A stretch of 64,000 nt of DNA from Aurelia coerulea (lineage: Eukaryota > Cnidaria > Scyphozoa > Semaeostomeae > Ulmaridae), in contig CM076944.1 of assembly GCA_039566865.1 (NCBI GenBank), positions 10,872,501 through 10,936,500 of the forward strand, in the 5' to 3' direction. Both the position numbers and the translations under genes were made by a program. Positions 1 to 12,476 of this stretch are shown here, piece after piece. The number at the start of each line of letters is the position of its first letter. Position 1 is the stretch's first letter. The notes under the pieces are model-generated. The model saw nothing but the letters and a program-made list of their open reading frames with translations, had not been told where the DNA came from and ran no database searches.

Positions 1-1475
1 GATTTTTAAGGCAACGCCCGGTCCAATACGGCTTCGAACGAAAAATACGGCTTTTACGGACCGATCAAGAACCAATCGAATTGCTGCGTTGCCGGTCCGA
101 GGAGCCGTATTTTTGAACGCCATATAATAAATGCATGTATATCTTTTCAATTTTCTGATCAGTTTAGCTGGATTTTCATAGACTGACCTTGATACTGTCT
201 TATCGCAATAAGTTCAGTGTTACATCAAAGTCAACAAGTTCAAAGCTAATATCACAGTATTCTTCGACTTTATTTGGCATATTTCATAAAAAGGGTGAAA
301 TTAGCTTCTATGAAGAATTTGGTCAGGCTAAAACGCATAAGCTCTGGTACGCAAATTTGGGCTTTCAAGATTAATGTTTCTGCTCTCAAGCACCAATGGC
401 AACAAGCGAGGTATCTTTGCTCAAATTGGCTATCGAGGAACATTTTGAGAGTGGTTAGTCATTGATTAGAACTAAATTCACATCGTTAGATCCAACCACA
501 TCTATTTTATTTGGCAAGCAAAATATCCATGATGGAATGAATATGTCAGACTCTGGTTATGTAGCTAGATTTGGCAAATAACAAGATGCCCCTAGTTCAA
601 TTTTCTTGAAAAAGTAGATTACATGACATGCTGAACAATAAGACAAAGGATAATTCGTAAGGAATCTCGGCTTTAACCCCAAAGATCAAACCCCAGTTGC
701 ATAATCTACAAGAGACGCCTCCTACCTTACTCAATTGTTAAAAGACCATAAGTGGAAATACGATTCACTGTGAGCAGACAGTAGCGACACTGTCGATTGT
801 TTCACAGACGCTGAGGCAGATTTCGTACAATGTCAGAATTGAAAAGTGTAATAATCTTATAGTTACACGTATTTCAAATACTGGCCAATGTTTTGGTAAG
901 CTCACAGTGCAACGTCAAATCATGGTCTTTTGGTCTTATTATTTCTTTGAATTCTTTGGTTGTAGATTAACAAAATTGCGAAACACTTTTTGTTAATGTG
1001 GCAGTCAAGGAAATTACAGTAGACTTAACAGAATGTTGAGGATTTCAATGCTTTGTGAAAGGATTTTGTCAGCCGACTTAGTTTAACAATGCGTCTTTTA
1101 GGTCTATCATTGAATGAAATGGCCACTTCTACAAAGTGTTTTAGAAAATGCAACGCACCTTTTTTGAGATTCTTCTGAGAAAAATGATACCTGAATCAGT
1201 TTGTCGGACATCTTATAGAAGCAGATTCATCTTTTTTAATTTTTGATGCGGGAAGATGGTGTGACATTTTGCAATCGCAAAAACTCATCTTTTTGAGAGC
1301 ATAGTTTATCATCCTCTATAAAAGCGCCTCATGGGAGTAATTTTTACTTGCATACGGCTTTGTATCAAGTGCATATTAGTTTTAAGACATTACGTTAAAA
1401 AGGGTCTTATTTCCTTGTTGTTCAGTTATTTGTTGGTACAGTAAATTATAAATTGTATGAAGTGAATTTAAAATA
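1..1475. other. No gene recognised
   Basis: The first ~125 bases hold GC-richer sequence with an inverted motif (CGAACGAAAAATACGG against CCGTATTTTTGAACG), probably the end of a TIR element cut by the window start. Beyond that I see only short chance reading frames with no domain, splice context or repeat structure. Confidence 0.5.
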
Positions 1476-1861
1476 CACACATGTTTTTTATAAGAAACTA
1501 AGGTCCGGGGCTGGTAGGCAGTTTCTTAGATTTTTGGGCCATTTTGCTACCAAAAGTTTCTTACGTGTTTCTTATATCTTTAATGCCGGAAGTGTAGAGT
1601 TAATTTTGTTTTGTCTGAAGGGTTCCAAAATTACTTAGTATGATCTCAAAGCCAGTAAATAACATAATTCGCACTCAAATAATGTCCAAACAGTTGCTAT
1701 AACTGCACAATGTCAAAACATTTGTGTGTGCGACAGGAAAATTGAAATTGTAAATTGCTAAAGTTTCTTAGCTTTTTTAATTCAGCTAGGGTTGTTTCTT
1801 AGCTTTCGAAAAATTGAGCCTACCGTTTCTTATAAGCAGTTTCTTATAAAAAAGAAGAGTG
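1476..1861 (+). repeat. TA-flanked MITE, family A (TAAGAAAC type), copy 1
   Basis: A 386-bp non-coding element lies between TA dinucleotides at 1474-1475 and 1862-1863. Its ends are inverted: CACACATGTTTTTTATAAG on the left, and CTTATAAAAAAGAAGAGTG on the right. The motif AGTTTCTTA recurs several times inside. The 12477-12859 copy is closely similar along its whole length, and 39281-42159 is the same element in reverse orientation. The TA duplication suggests Tc1/mariner-type movement, but no transposase is present to confirm this. Confidence 0.8.
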
Positions 1862-1863
1862 TA

Positions 1864-3322
1864 TATGCAACTGACACTGAAACAGAAACTATATTCTTAC
1901 AGCGTGCTGTATCTGAAATAGGCCATACTCACTAAAATATCGATCAAATGATGGATAATTCCATTGCTGCATCCAAATTGCATATCAATGGAAAGAAGAT
2001 AGATTATTTTCAGATGATATACATTTAATCAACTCTGATCTAATAATTTTTCTTTCAATTTGTCAGTTATACTTCGGGTCGCGTTTTCTTTGAGACATGT
2101 TGCACTTCATGAGTCTAAACAGTATTAAAGACCCATTGTTAACCATGATCCTTTGTGCGCAAGAATGAAAGGCAAGACAAAGACGATTTAGGCCAAAAAC
2201 GACTTTTAGATAATACGATAGTCGACTTTGGCACAACAAAGGATCATTGATTACCAATGGATCTTTAAAGAAGATATCACGGTAACCAGGCCATTCTACA
2301 TGTTAAGATTTATAGGACAACGATTGGTCATACTGCGAAGGAGTTGCTTTCAAAGTTGTTTGGTGTCTACCTTAAAAACAATGCCAACACGCTTGACCAT
2401 CTTCCAAGGAGGAAAAGACAAAGAAAACTACAGGTCACTTGGTTCGTACGAAAATTAAGTAGTTTCTAAGTAACCGAAGTGCTCACGATTTGATGGGGAC
2501 TGGATCCCACTGATACTAGACGGTGACCCTGGTATCCATTCAAAGCAGTATGTGAGATAGATGGTAGAAATGATGATGTAAGATGTTACTTTTTGGTCAG
2601 TTATTAAGAAAATTTCATTAAAATCATTCTGAAACTCTGTGCTTCATGAAAGCTCACAAAAAAGTACTTACTGACCTCCCTGCCTATTGACCTACTGGTA
2701 GAAGTTTTGTTTCTTGATAATTAATGATTTCACTGATGTTGACAGAACGAAATGATTTTCGAAACTATTCTCATTATATCAATTAAAGTCTGGCTTCACA
2801 CGTTGCTCCAAATCCTATAATTACATAATTTTTTACTCTCTGTTATGCATTATTCAAGATCAAAATTCGAATCTTATTTATGTTTGAATTGAATTCTTGC
2901 ATAGACTGACGCTGGTAAAATTAAGGCTATAATGACTTTTATCTTGGACAAAGGATTTCTTCGTATTTTATCGAAATATGATTTTACATTTCAGCCAGTT
3001 TCTATGAGGCTTGGCGGAAGATGATTTCTTCCAAGACGAAAATTGTTTAATACTTCCAAATTTCTAACCTGTTACTGGAAGCAAAAACCTGCCTGTGCGA
3101 AGAACTAACCTAATGTTTTGAAAATTCTTAACCGGTAAGATTAAACTACATTGAATATATTGAAATACACGTATTTTTGGGGGGATCACTTTACTTTCAG
3201 TACTCATTCAATAAATGAACAGTTATGCATTAATATCTTCTTGTAGCAGAAAAAAACAGGTTATACGAACAAATTTCTTTCAGTAAAATCTGTCAAACTG
3301 TTCCAGAGTTATGAATTATTTC
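1864..3322. other. Intergenic, one small TTAA element
   Basis: Apart from the 2129-2264 element I see no gene here. The frame at 2228-2458 starts inside that element's right arm and reads like chance sequence. Confidence 0.5.
2129..2264. repeat. TTAA-flanked MITE (AGACCCATTG ends)
   Basis: A 136-bp element with ~35-bp imperfect inverted arms. It is bounded by TTAA at 2125-2128 and 2265-2268. The left end is AGACCCATTGTTAACCATG; the right end read on the other strand begins AGATCCATTGGTAATCAATG. It belongs to a group of TTAA-flanked elements starting with AG that recurs through the window. Confidence 0.65.
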
Positions 3323-3515
3323 CACTGCAAAAAATATCAAAAATTTCCCTTTAGTTTCTGTTTGGAATTTTAGGGGAAACAGACAAGTTTATCTGGGAAA
3401 TTGAAGGGCAACGGACATTTCCATTTCCTTTTTGGGAAATTATGGGGAAAGTGTCCGTTTCCCCAAAATTTCCACATGAAAAAACGAAGGGAAATTTTTG
3501 TCATTTTTTGCAGTG
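3323..3515. repeat. CACTA-superfamily MITE
   Basis: A 193-bp element beginning CACTGCAAAAAATATC and ending with its imperfect complement TTTTTTGCAGTG. It is flanked by a 3-bp duplication TTC at 3320-3322 and 3516-3518. CACTG termini with a 3-bp TSD are the signature of the CACTA/EnSpm superfamily. The first 15 bases match the terminus at 42667 apart from one A/G difference. No coding capacity. Confidence 0.8.
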
Positions 3516-5563
3516 TTCGTGTATATATGAATTTATGAGATGCTTACCATTTTCGTCAACCTAAAATTTAAAATCGAGCGAAGTTTGGGCCCAAGTTTTG
3601 CTTTTGTTTCAAGGTTTTTAAAAACACCTTCGAAATACAATTTTCTAAATCTCTGAAGTATTATGGTAAATGTTCATGATATGAATTTTTACATGGAATA
3701 TAGCCTTTCTTCTGTCATATGATTGCTATTAGTACAGAACTATTCAATGTACTTCATCAAAACAGGCAGAAAGGTGCCTCAATGTGCAAGTTGCATGTAG
3801 CTTGCAATGCATGCAATAAGTATGGTTTCGGTATTGCAATACCAAACTTGCCATACGACCTGCTATATGCATTATTATTAAAGGTTACACCCCAGCAATA
3901 AAAGCCTTTCCTAACGATTCTTATTTGCAGGTTTTAATGCAGTTTGTCGGCTTAACACACAGACTAATTTCAATGATGTTTTGCAGAAAGTTGGTACGGG
4001 TGCACTGGTAAGGCAGCAATGTGCAAATGTTTATAGATTTTACAAGTAAAAGTTCACTAAATGACGCTCCTTCTTGGACAAGAATTCTTAATGGATTACA
4101 AAAACTATCTTGAAATGTAATTCAACCTTGGATGGAAATTGCTAATATTCACACACTGTAGAGAATTAAAGGTCTTTATTCGCACATATCTTCTTTCTTT
4201 TCAGCTGTAAAATAAATCTTTGCATCAACACTTGTAATTCCCACCATCGAAAGACCGTTTAATAGAAATCCTAGTTAAGTCGTCGGTGTGTGCTTTCTTT
4301 AAGACATGAGTATCATGGCAAATCGCTCACTTTGGTGATAAATCTCTTTCCATTCACTGAAGTTTATAATAAAGACAAAACTGCATGAGGCTTTCGTGGA
4401 TAAGTTAGCCATCTGCTAAGCTTCACAAGTTTGACCTAATCAGCGGTTTCGTCCCACTGTTTCCTGGCATTAGGAGTGCTCATGACACTTAATCTAGCGA
4501 GTAACCCAATAAATTAGGCCAACACCACATTTTGATAAATGAAGCTTTGTGTGGTCGTGCAGCTGCAGCTTGTCAACTATTCTGGTCGACTCACTACTAC
4601 CTTCGACCTACAATCCTGGCCAAAGACAAGCTTGGACATAGGCTAATTTCAGTGTTTCGTGATGTTGCCTAACATATTGAGGCGAACACTATAATTTAGG
4701 ACCTTCTGACACCTTCTCCCCCCCCCCCAAATGCAATGTTGAGAAGATCGAGAATGGCATTTGATTCAAATAGCGCTGAAATAGGGGAAGCGGGGGAAGG
4801 GTTGGGGTCAGGTAATCAACAATCGAAGTGGTGCAATTTTATCCCAAATATTTTGGCCAAGATTGTAGTATCACTCTGTCGTATTTCAATTCATGCTGGA
4901 AAATGAAAACTCTGTTCAAAAAGGGACAAAGTACATTAGATACTTTTATGAACTACTGCAATTGTTTTGTCGCCCCAATCAAAGCTCAATTTTGCATGAT
5001 TTTGGTTTCATTTAGTCAAAATTCATTCAAAATTCAAAATGCAAACACAATACAAACTGGGACTCATGCTCAAACATGCACTGATGTTGAACTGATTAGA
5101 ATGCTCTAACTAACTGTTGAAATTCCTCTATTGCTTGTCTATAGGAATTTTGAGGAGACAGACTCTATGCCTCTATCCCCGTAATTTCCACATATGAAAT
5201 GGAAATATTAGCCTGCGTGCAGACTTTACTTTCCATTCCGAAGGAGCTAATGAGAAAGTAAATTTCGTAGGAGAATCAATCCATTTCCACAACATTTCCA
5301 CGCAGGAATTACAGGGAAATGCTTTATTCTTTTGCTGCAGTAGAGCTTAACGAGCCAGACCAATATGAACATGTCATGTCAATGCATCCGATGTCGGACA
5401 GAGCTACTTTAGATACCCAGGCAAAATATCTATCAAATGAAAGATTGCCATGATATATGGACAAGAGGAACATTCATTGCCAAACTTGCAGTTCTCAGTG
5501 TCGAAGCATTAGAAGCTCGAATGATGTTTTAATGCTCTCCGCCATCAGCATTAGACCTTACTG
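3516..5563. other. Intergenic; diverged CACTA-like repeat at 5118-5345
   Basis: No convincing gene. At 5118-5345 the sequence resembles the interior of the 3323-3515 MITE (shared words such as GGAATTTT and AATTTCCACAT, and a CTGCAGTA-like end), so it is probably an old relative. TAGCCTGCGTGCAGACT at 5209-5225 matches the arm of the palindromic MITE at 25501. Confidence 0.4.
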
Positions 5564-5763
5564 GCGAATTGACGAATTGTGTGCTCTTGAGCTGTCCCTC
5601 TCTTACGACTATTCTTGGAACGATTTAGATTTAAATTGTAAGTGCCATACATAGTGGGAACTCGCTGACTGTAAGTCCTTTCCCACTATGGATGGCATGT
5701 AGTTAATTAGCCTTGTTGTTTTTGTAAATAGTTGTTGTTTTTAAATGAATAAAGAAAAAAAAA
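5564..5763 (+). repeat. Poly(A)-tailed retro-insertion with 11-bp duplication
   Basis: About 200 bp ending in AATAAAG plus an A-tract, bounded by an exact 11-bp duplication AGACCTTACTG (5553-5563 and 5764-5774). This is the hallmark of LINE-type reverse transcription: either a 5'-truncated LINE or a processed copy of an mRNA. The plus-strand frame crossing the junction ends at a TAG at 5652-5654, with the tail SYDYSWNDLDLNCKC. A SET-domain-like end can be imagined for this, but the match is too short to trust. The parent gene is unidentified. Confidence 0.7.
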
Positions 5764-5774
5764 AGACCTTACTG

Positions 5775-6337
5775 AAATTTTTTAAGCGCAGTTGTTTGAC
5801 CGTTGCATGCAAGCTGCAACTACATCGATTATAACAAGTCTGTTCTTCTGATGACTTAAAGCTATCAGCAGCTGATTGTAAAATACTTTAAATAATGAAA
5901 AGAGAACGAGAATGTGTGCAAAAGTTCTTTTCAGGATTATGCAAGATTTCAACTGATAAAAACATATATGCAACGTGATCTAAGTCTGATGTGTTTCTAG
6001 GTTACAAGCTTCTTCAAGCAGCATGGAATGACATAGATATTGTGAAAGCAACTTGAAAGATAAGAGATCATGCTCAAGTATCTAGGGAGAGATAAATCCA
6101 ACATCTATGCACAAAAGACTTTAAGGTGTTATATTTTTCCATTAGAATTAAGCATGCTTCAGTGATAAGCATCTGTGTTTCATGCTATGCCATTGGCACT
6201 GCCAATTTGGCAGCTTTGAGTATGATGTCTGAAAGCTTTTGGAGACATTTTCACCAAAATACTAAAAGCTATAAATATGTGCTTTCTTTGAACAATTTTT
6301 TGGCAACTAATTTTGCAGAATTAATTAGTAACTTTAA
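5775..6337. other. Intergenic, nothing recognised
   Basis: Only chance frames on both strands; no repeat signature or motif seen. Confidence 0.5.
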
Positions 6338-6901
6338 AGGGGCATTCCGCAGAAAAAAACTGGATATCGGTGAACTGCGTTGTTTGTTTTTAAAACGAAC
6401 ATGCTTATCAATATAAACATTTTCCAATGTTTCTCCAACTTGAATAAAGCTCAAACCGGCCAAAAACGAAACAGGTGTTTTTCAAAATAGAGCCCGAGAA
6501 CTCAGCCATATCCTGGAATTTGAATCCGAGACAGAAAACGAGAATTCTCGGTAAAGCCGATCAATTCTCTTGCGCGTAGTCGACCATGGACACATGAATG
6601 AATGACTACAACAAAACATTCAAACTAAATTCAACGAGCGACGCGAAACGAGCCTATCAAGACCCGCCGATGACCGACCGACAGACAATAACGAAAATAT
6701 TCTACCTTTGTTCGCCGAGAACGATGCATAAAATGGTAGGGTATTGAAATTAAAATTGGTCAAATGTTTCCTTCCATATCTCGCGTTTGAGAAGTGCGAT
6801 CGAGGAAAGGAAAACGATTTCCGAGGGCTGACATAATCTGTTTCTCGATCGGGATCACAAAATGAATCTCTGCATGCATTTAATTTTCGAGGAATGCCCC
6901 T
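6338..6901. repeat. TTAA-flanked MITE (AGGGGCATTCC ends)
   Basis: A 564-bp non-coding element with short inverted ends AGGGGCATTCC / GGAATGCCCCT between TTAA at 6334-6337 and 6902-6905. The interior is GC-richer than its surroundings. Downstream, 6906-7030 shares words with 13740-13850 and 15335-15435 (for example AATACAATAGGCTAAT), which marks another dispersed repeat. Confidence 0.7.
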
Positions 6902-7291
6902 TTAAAGTTTGACGGAGCTAAGTAGAGGCAATCTATACATAGGAAAAAGAAACGCCTACGCACGTAATTGCTCCCCTGAGGAAAAGATATGCACGCACGT
7001 GTCGATATAATCAAATACAATAGGCTAATTTTAGACATGCATATGCAGTTCTTGACCTAGCTATTTATCTCCGTCAACTAACTTTAATAACGCCGTTTTC
7101 CCATCATAAAAAGCAATTTTTCTCAATGTTGTTGTCAGTGGGATGAGCCTGAAAGAAATACTCCGTGATGGAACCTATTTCACCCTGCCCATAAATAATA
7201 GGAAACTGGTTTGATGAGCTAGAGGTAGTTTTCAAATTGATTCAAGCCATCAAAGGGAAACATTTGCATGAAAGCTGTATGAAGTTGCTTA

Positions 7292-8639
7292 CAGTAAACC
7301 CGCGTATAAGAACCTAGTGGATTAACCCTATTTTAACCGGGGGGGCATTTTTCGCCCCCCTATCGGATTTTTTTAATAACTCCCAAACGATGCCACCTAC
7401 AATGCTGAAACGCCTTGACTTTTCCTAAAATGTAGTTGGCAATCAGAAAATAGACATTTCAATACCTATTGTTTGACCACGTGACCACCACATGCCCATA
7501 TTTGGAGAGTGGTCACAAAGAAATTCTTTAAAGCTACTCCAATTTCTTCCTTTGTCACTAAATCTCAACAATATACATACCATTCGATTTGTATCGATGA
7601 GTACTTTCATTTGATATATAATTTATTCTTATTTGCTGACATCAGCAGTTTATTATTTGTATGACGTCATTAATCTGTATGACGTCATATTCCTAATGAA
7701 TTAATAACTTTTCATGCAAAACTGATGGAATTGCCTCAAATATCGATGAAGGTACTTGATTTCACCAATAATATGCGAAATTAATGGTTTTAAATAATAA
7801 TTATTGAGCTAACAATTTTGCATTGAATCAAATTTTCATTATTTAATTAGTTAATTAATTAGAAACCACAAATATCCGTATAAAACCATATGAAACTACA
7901 AATTAATGATATCAAGTAGGTATTTGGATGGTTTTTTGCCAATTTTATCGTGCTATTTGCTAATAATGGGCCCTTTTCTGCAAATAGCTTGATTTTCTCA
8001 TAATTTGCATTATTTTTTGTTGCCTAGCAACCAATCACGTGACTATTGATTGATTGATGCTATTTTTAGATTCTCCTTTGTTCAATTATGACACAGTCCA
8101 AGTTTCATTGCCATAGCTGTTATACTTGCGGAGAAAAACAGGGGGGTGCGAAAAACGTCCCCCCGGTTGAAAATCACTTTTTTTTACCCGGTTGAAATAG
8201 GGTTAAGAACCTACAGGCTGAAATTTTGCAATTAGACCCCCATTGTATAAGAACCCATTCAGCTTTAAATTTGAAATAGGTTCTTATTTGTAGAGAGCAT
8301 GGGGTCTTATTCACAGCAGAAGTTTGTGCAAGAATCAAAAACTTTTAGATTATCTAATGAGAAACTTATGAAGGCTTTTCTTTGGATTATATAGAAATTT
8401 CTGATTCTTTCACACATTCTGTTGTGAATGATACCTCATAAACTCAAGTGATGTGAACTGACAGTAAATGATAGGCCTCAAGTTTGAATCTTAAGAAAAG
8501 AAATTTCTCAAAGCCCTGAATACAATAAGAACCAATTTAAGAACCCAAACAGCCTCATTTCCCACTAGACACCCAAAACATAAGAACCTAGTCAGGCTGA
8601 CTTGCAAAATTGTAGGTTCTTATACGCGGATTTTTACTG
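7292..8639. repeat. TIR element (CAGTAAA...TTTACTG) split by a piggyBac-like MITE
   Basis: The left end CAGTAAACCCGCGTATAAG and right end CTTATACGCGGATTTTTACTG are complementary. The interior repeats the word ATAAGAACC. CAGT termini suggest a Tc1/mariner-type MITE, but a clear TA duplication is not preserved on the right. A separate element (7326-8202) sits near its left end, so the original MITE was only about 470 bp long. Confidence 0.65.
7326..8202. repeat. piggyBac-like MITE copy 1
   Basis: 877 bp between exact TTAA duplications (7322-7325 and 8203-8206). Termini are CCCTATTTTAACC and GGTTGAAATAGGG. TTAA targets with CCCT ends are the signature of piggyBac-superfamily transposons. Just inside each end lies a G-tract/C-tract hairpin with a T-rich loop. 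Copies 2 and 3 lie at 40901-41796 and 47983-48255. Confidence 0.75.
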
Positions 8640-10579
8640 ATGCACTCTTTTATCTAATTCAAAACTGGAGAAGAATTTTATATTTGTTAATCTTTTTTTG
8701 GAAGAAGAAGAACCAGCATACCAAGAATCAAAGACAATATCTTGAAGACTAAGTTGAAGTCTCAAGAACACAAAACATTGGGAAATATTACAGATTTGTT
8801 GTGAAGCTTTTACAGGATGATGCAATGCAATAAAAATGAACTTGTAAAAGAAAAAATTCAAAGTTTCCCAAAAGACAAAAACGATTTGCTTCCTTGAAGA
8901 AGACTGCACACCTATGAGTGTATTTCAGTCAATTCAAAATAAACAGTGAAAGCAAAACGTCATCGTCAGCTGTGCTGCAGGTGCTAAGTCTATTCTTCAG
9001 AAAGGCAGATCGCTAAGTGTTTGATAAAGATCTTTGATTGAACACATTCAATTCTGACTCACACCAAACCATATTTGGGTAACCGATTTAAGTCAAAGGG
9101 AAATACTGATATTTGAGAGGCTAGAATTAGACCACAAATGGCACAAGTGGCTTGAGCAACTTTTATATGCTTAGATTCCCATCAGACCTTTCATCATCAT
9201 TTAAAATATTTATACAGGTTGAATGGTTTCAGAATAATATCTGGTTTTCAAACTGACCTGTTAAAATATCTAACCTACAGAAAGACAACTACAGTAGTTA
9301 CAATAACATCTATTTACAAAAGCCAATGATTTATACGCAAAATACAGTAAGTAAAGTAAAATACAAAGGAAAGCTACGTAATCCGACTTATCAGAGCAAA
9401 TTTTTGAACGCCCCAAGAGAGGTAGCTGATTTACTAGCATTTTCAAGACTGTTCCAAAGGGTGGTTCCTCTGTAGCAGAAATATTTCTGACCCGTTTTTG
9501 TTTCAAGTAATGGTATTTTCAGATCTAGATCCGTCGAGCACAGATTTTGTTCGCCTTTATCTGCTGTTTTGTAAAATTCATAATTGCTGCACGATGTTCT
9601 AAAGATGGGATACTGTTCATTGACAGCCTATTTGCACTTAACAACTAATAACTTATAGGCCCTGATAACAAAGAAAGATATACTGCAAGTTATGTGTCCT
9701 TTACGGATATATCCTTTTTTGAAAAAAAAAGAACAGAGTGGAGGCGAGATTCTGAAAATACTTTATTATTTTAGATCTCGAGTATTATTTTTGATGCATC
9801 GATACCTTCGCTTCAAAGTCGAGTGACAATTACATTTGCAAATCTTTTGCTCTGATATCATTACAGGGGGCAGTGTTGTTGGCTTTTTATAATAAGAACG
9901 ATGGGTTTGCATCTTCCTGAAAAAATAGACAATGGATTGATAAATTACGCAGAAGAATAACCAGAACGGGAACATACCTGTATTTCTATGACGTTAGTAC
10001 TGAAAGAAATATGTTGCGTGCATATGTTGATCCATCCATGCATGAAAACAATTTAGCAACCTGCCATGTGTGAGTGCTTCTTCAAAATAAAATCACAAGA
10101 AAGCCAAATTAAGGTCATATTTTAAGTATCGATCTTGTTTGTTAATTAACGCATAGCCCAAAACCTGTCTATGGTCTGTGAGTGCTTGTTTATTGTTTGT
10201 TTCTTCGCATTGGTAAAGCAACATGTGTTCTGATTGTTCCAATTGACGCCTTGCTTGACATGGCAGCAAACTCTTTTGGATAGGTAAAACAATAGATCCA
10301 GGTTTAAAATAACAGACAAAGCGATTCACTGTTCTTAAAACTAGATTTCACATTTCTCAGTGCACTCAATCAAATCAAAATAAGCAGTGAAAGCAGTACT
10401 TTATGGTCGTTTGTAAAGGTGTGAATTCTGTGGTGTGAAATCTTTGCACTGGTCTTGCACCAGTGCATATTCACGTGAATTCACTTACCCTAAACTTGCG
10501 CATGCTTGTGCCTGTCAAAATGGAATGATGCTATGGTACATAAAGTGCTTAACAATTTGTTCTTTTCTATTCTAGAGTA
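8640..10579. other. Intergenic, nothing recognised
   Basis: No domain-bearing reading frame. Two similar ~40-bp patches (8925-8965 and 10362-10405, sharing AATCAAAATAAGCAGTGAAAG-like words) hint at a diverged repeat pair. Confidence 0.45.
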
Positions 10580-11401
10580 GCGTCGCCCATTATGGCCGGT
10601 CGCCCATAATGGCCGGCTAGCAAGAAAAATTTAATTTCAGGGGACTGACGACTTGTAATAAAATTGGAATTGCGCGGAAAATCTTCGCTGACATCTGTTT
10701 TATCATGATTTGACCTTTACTGAAGCTTCAGTTCATTTGCATTGAAACCCGACGAGATGGTCTGTGCATATCTCTAATTGATTCTTTCGAGTATTGCAAA
10801 TTTCACGATTCTATTTACATTCCTTCCTTCTTTTTCGTTCGCTCGGCACCTTGCGGTTTGAAATTTTTCAAATATGCTTTGATTTTTCAGAAGTCCTGTC
10901 TCTTGAGAGGAAATCTACAATGAAACCAAAGCAAAGTGACTTCTGATTCAGATTTAAGGTCATGAAGTCTCAGTGCTGCTAATTGCTATTTTCGTCGCCC
11001 ATTACGCCCATCAGTTTACCAGAGAAGTTTCCAATCGCTTCAAGATATTAAATGCAACATTTATAAAAAAAAAACACCAATTTGGGTTAAAATCTTTCTT
11101 ACTGACTCGGAAAGTCATCGAAACCCAAAAAAACGCAGCATTATATCAAGTCTATTTTCATTTTAGAAACTATGCCAAAACTCATCCATCCATGCACAAG
11201 AGATAAGGCAGGATTTAGAACAACTCGAAGCATGTATTTCAATTGCTAAAACTCGAAGTTTAGGTTAATTCTTATTGATATTTTTGGGTTTAAAGTACCA
11301 AATGATAATCAAAGAACAGCAATCAAAACTGTTTTTCTTTTTAAAACCTTTTACCGGAGAGTAGTGTTCATTGTTTCTCCTGCAGCCATAATGGGCGACG
11401 C
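10580..11401. repeat. TA-flanked TIR element (GCGTCGCCCATTATGG)
   Basis: 822 bp with termini GCGTCGCCCATTATGGC and its complement GCCATAATGGGCGACGC, each bordered by TA (10578-10579 and 11402-11403). The end motif is repeated just inside the left terminus (CGCCCATAATGGCCGG). A further solitary end, GGGCATAATGGGCGACACC, lies at 11580-11598. No transposase; probably a mariner-type MITE. Confidence 0.7.
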
Positions 11402-11627
11402 TAGATGAAGACGACGTTTTTACCCCCTTCTTTAAAATCTTCTAAAATCAGTATAAAGAGTTGACATAAAAATCAATACTCTGTGATCTTTTTCTCCATT
11501 AGTTTGTGATATAATCTGGCTATTTGGTTTTTTCATTAATTGCTCTTTTTGGATCTAACTCAGAACTTCGCGACGACATGGGCATAATGGGCGACACCAC
11601 TCTACTTATATTTTCTGAGATTATTAA

Positions 11628-11716
11628 GTGCCATTCATAGCCAGAATTTGTTAAGTGCCGTTCATAACCAGAACCATATGACTTCCTGTCTATTTCTGCT
11701 ATGAACGGCACTGAAT
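11628..11716. repeat. Small inverted repeat (GCCGTTCATAGC family)
   Basis: A short sequence with AAGTGCCGTTCATAACCAG-type left end and TGCTATGAACGGCACT right end. The left end is doubled. A second copy lies at 33546-33606. Both enclose a variant of AGAAATAGAC. Confidence 0.5.
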
Positions 11717-12124
11717 ATTGTCCTCTGTTGTTTTAGTTTCACGGTGATATATAAAAAGAGTTCGAAATCTATTCTTAAGGCTGTAAAATGACCATGTTCT
11801 AAATAGAACTGTATCCTTCATTTTGCAGAATTCACCCTTTGCTCCTCTGGATTCTCGTACCACCAGGCTACCACTGAAGAGTTTATGAAGAAAAGAGATG
11901 TTTGTAACGTCGACGGTGTGGGAATTGATGCGAGGTTGAGCAAGATGTTGATTATATTGCTAACAAAAATTGTTGAATAATTAGAGAAATTAAAAGCAAT
12001 TCTATCAAACTTAAAATTCTAGAGCGTCGTTTGGTATTAATGCGGAACAGACAACGGTGTTCTGAACGACGGGAGATCAAGGCAAAGCTACGTTGCAGCT
12101 TCAAGAATGGATTCTACACCTTAA

Positions 12125-12317
12125 AGCACATATGTCACATTAGCAATTGGTTAATACAACAAACAAGTTTGGAGTGAAATTCCATTGTTTCGTGACTTTT
12201 TATTTCTGTTTCATGAATTTTTATTGCAATGAAAATTCAGCCTCAATCCTGTGCTTTGTAATAAACAATAAAGAGAATTGTATTGCATGAACCAATCAGC
12301 TTCATGACATATGCCCT
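12125..12317. repeat. TTAA-flanked MITE (AGNNCATATGTCA ends)
   Basis: 193 bp, AT-rich, between TTAA at 12121-12124 and 12318-12321. The left end is AGCACATATGTCA; the right end read in reverse is AGGGCATATGTCA. It belongs to the same TTAA/AG group as 2129, 6338, 13734, 15557 and 60285. Confidence 0.6.
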
Positions 12318-12476
12318 TTAACGCATCCAACCATAACGTTTAGCACTCTCTGTTTATTTTGATTTGCTTGAGTACACTCAGTGGTGTGAAATCTATTCTT
12401 TAGAACTGCAAATCCTCAGAAACCTGAATCTTGTTTTGAAAAAAATTCCTTTGTGTCTCGAGCATCTGTCAACATA

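Noticed and set aside
5457..5654. SET-domain methyltransferase C-terminus
   Set aside because: The resemblance rests on about ten residues; recorded only as a possibility for the retro-insertion.
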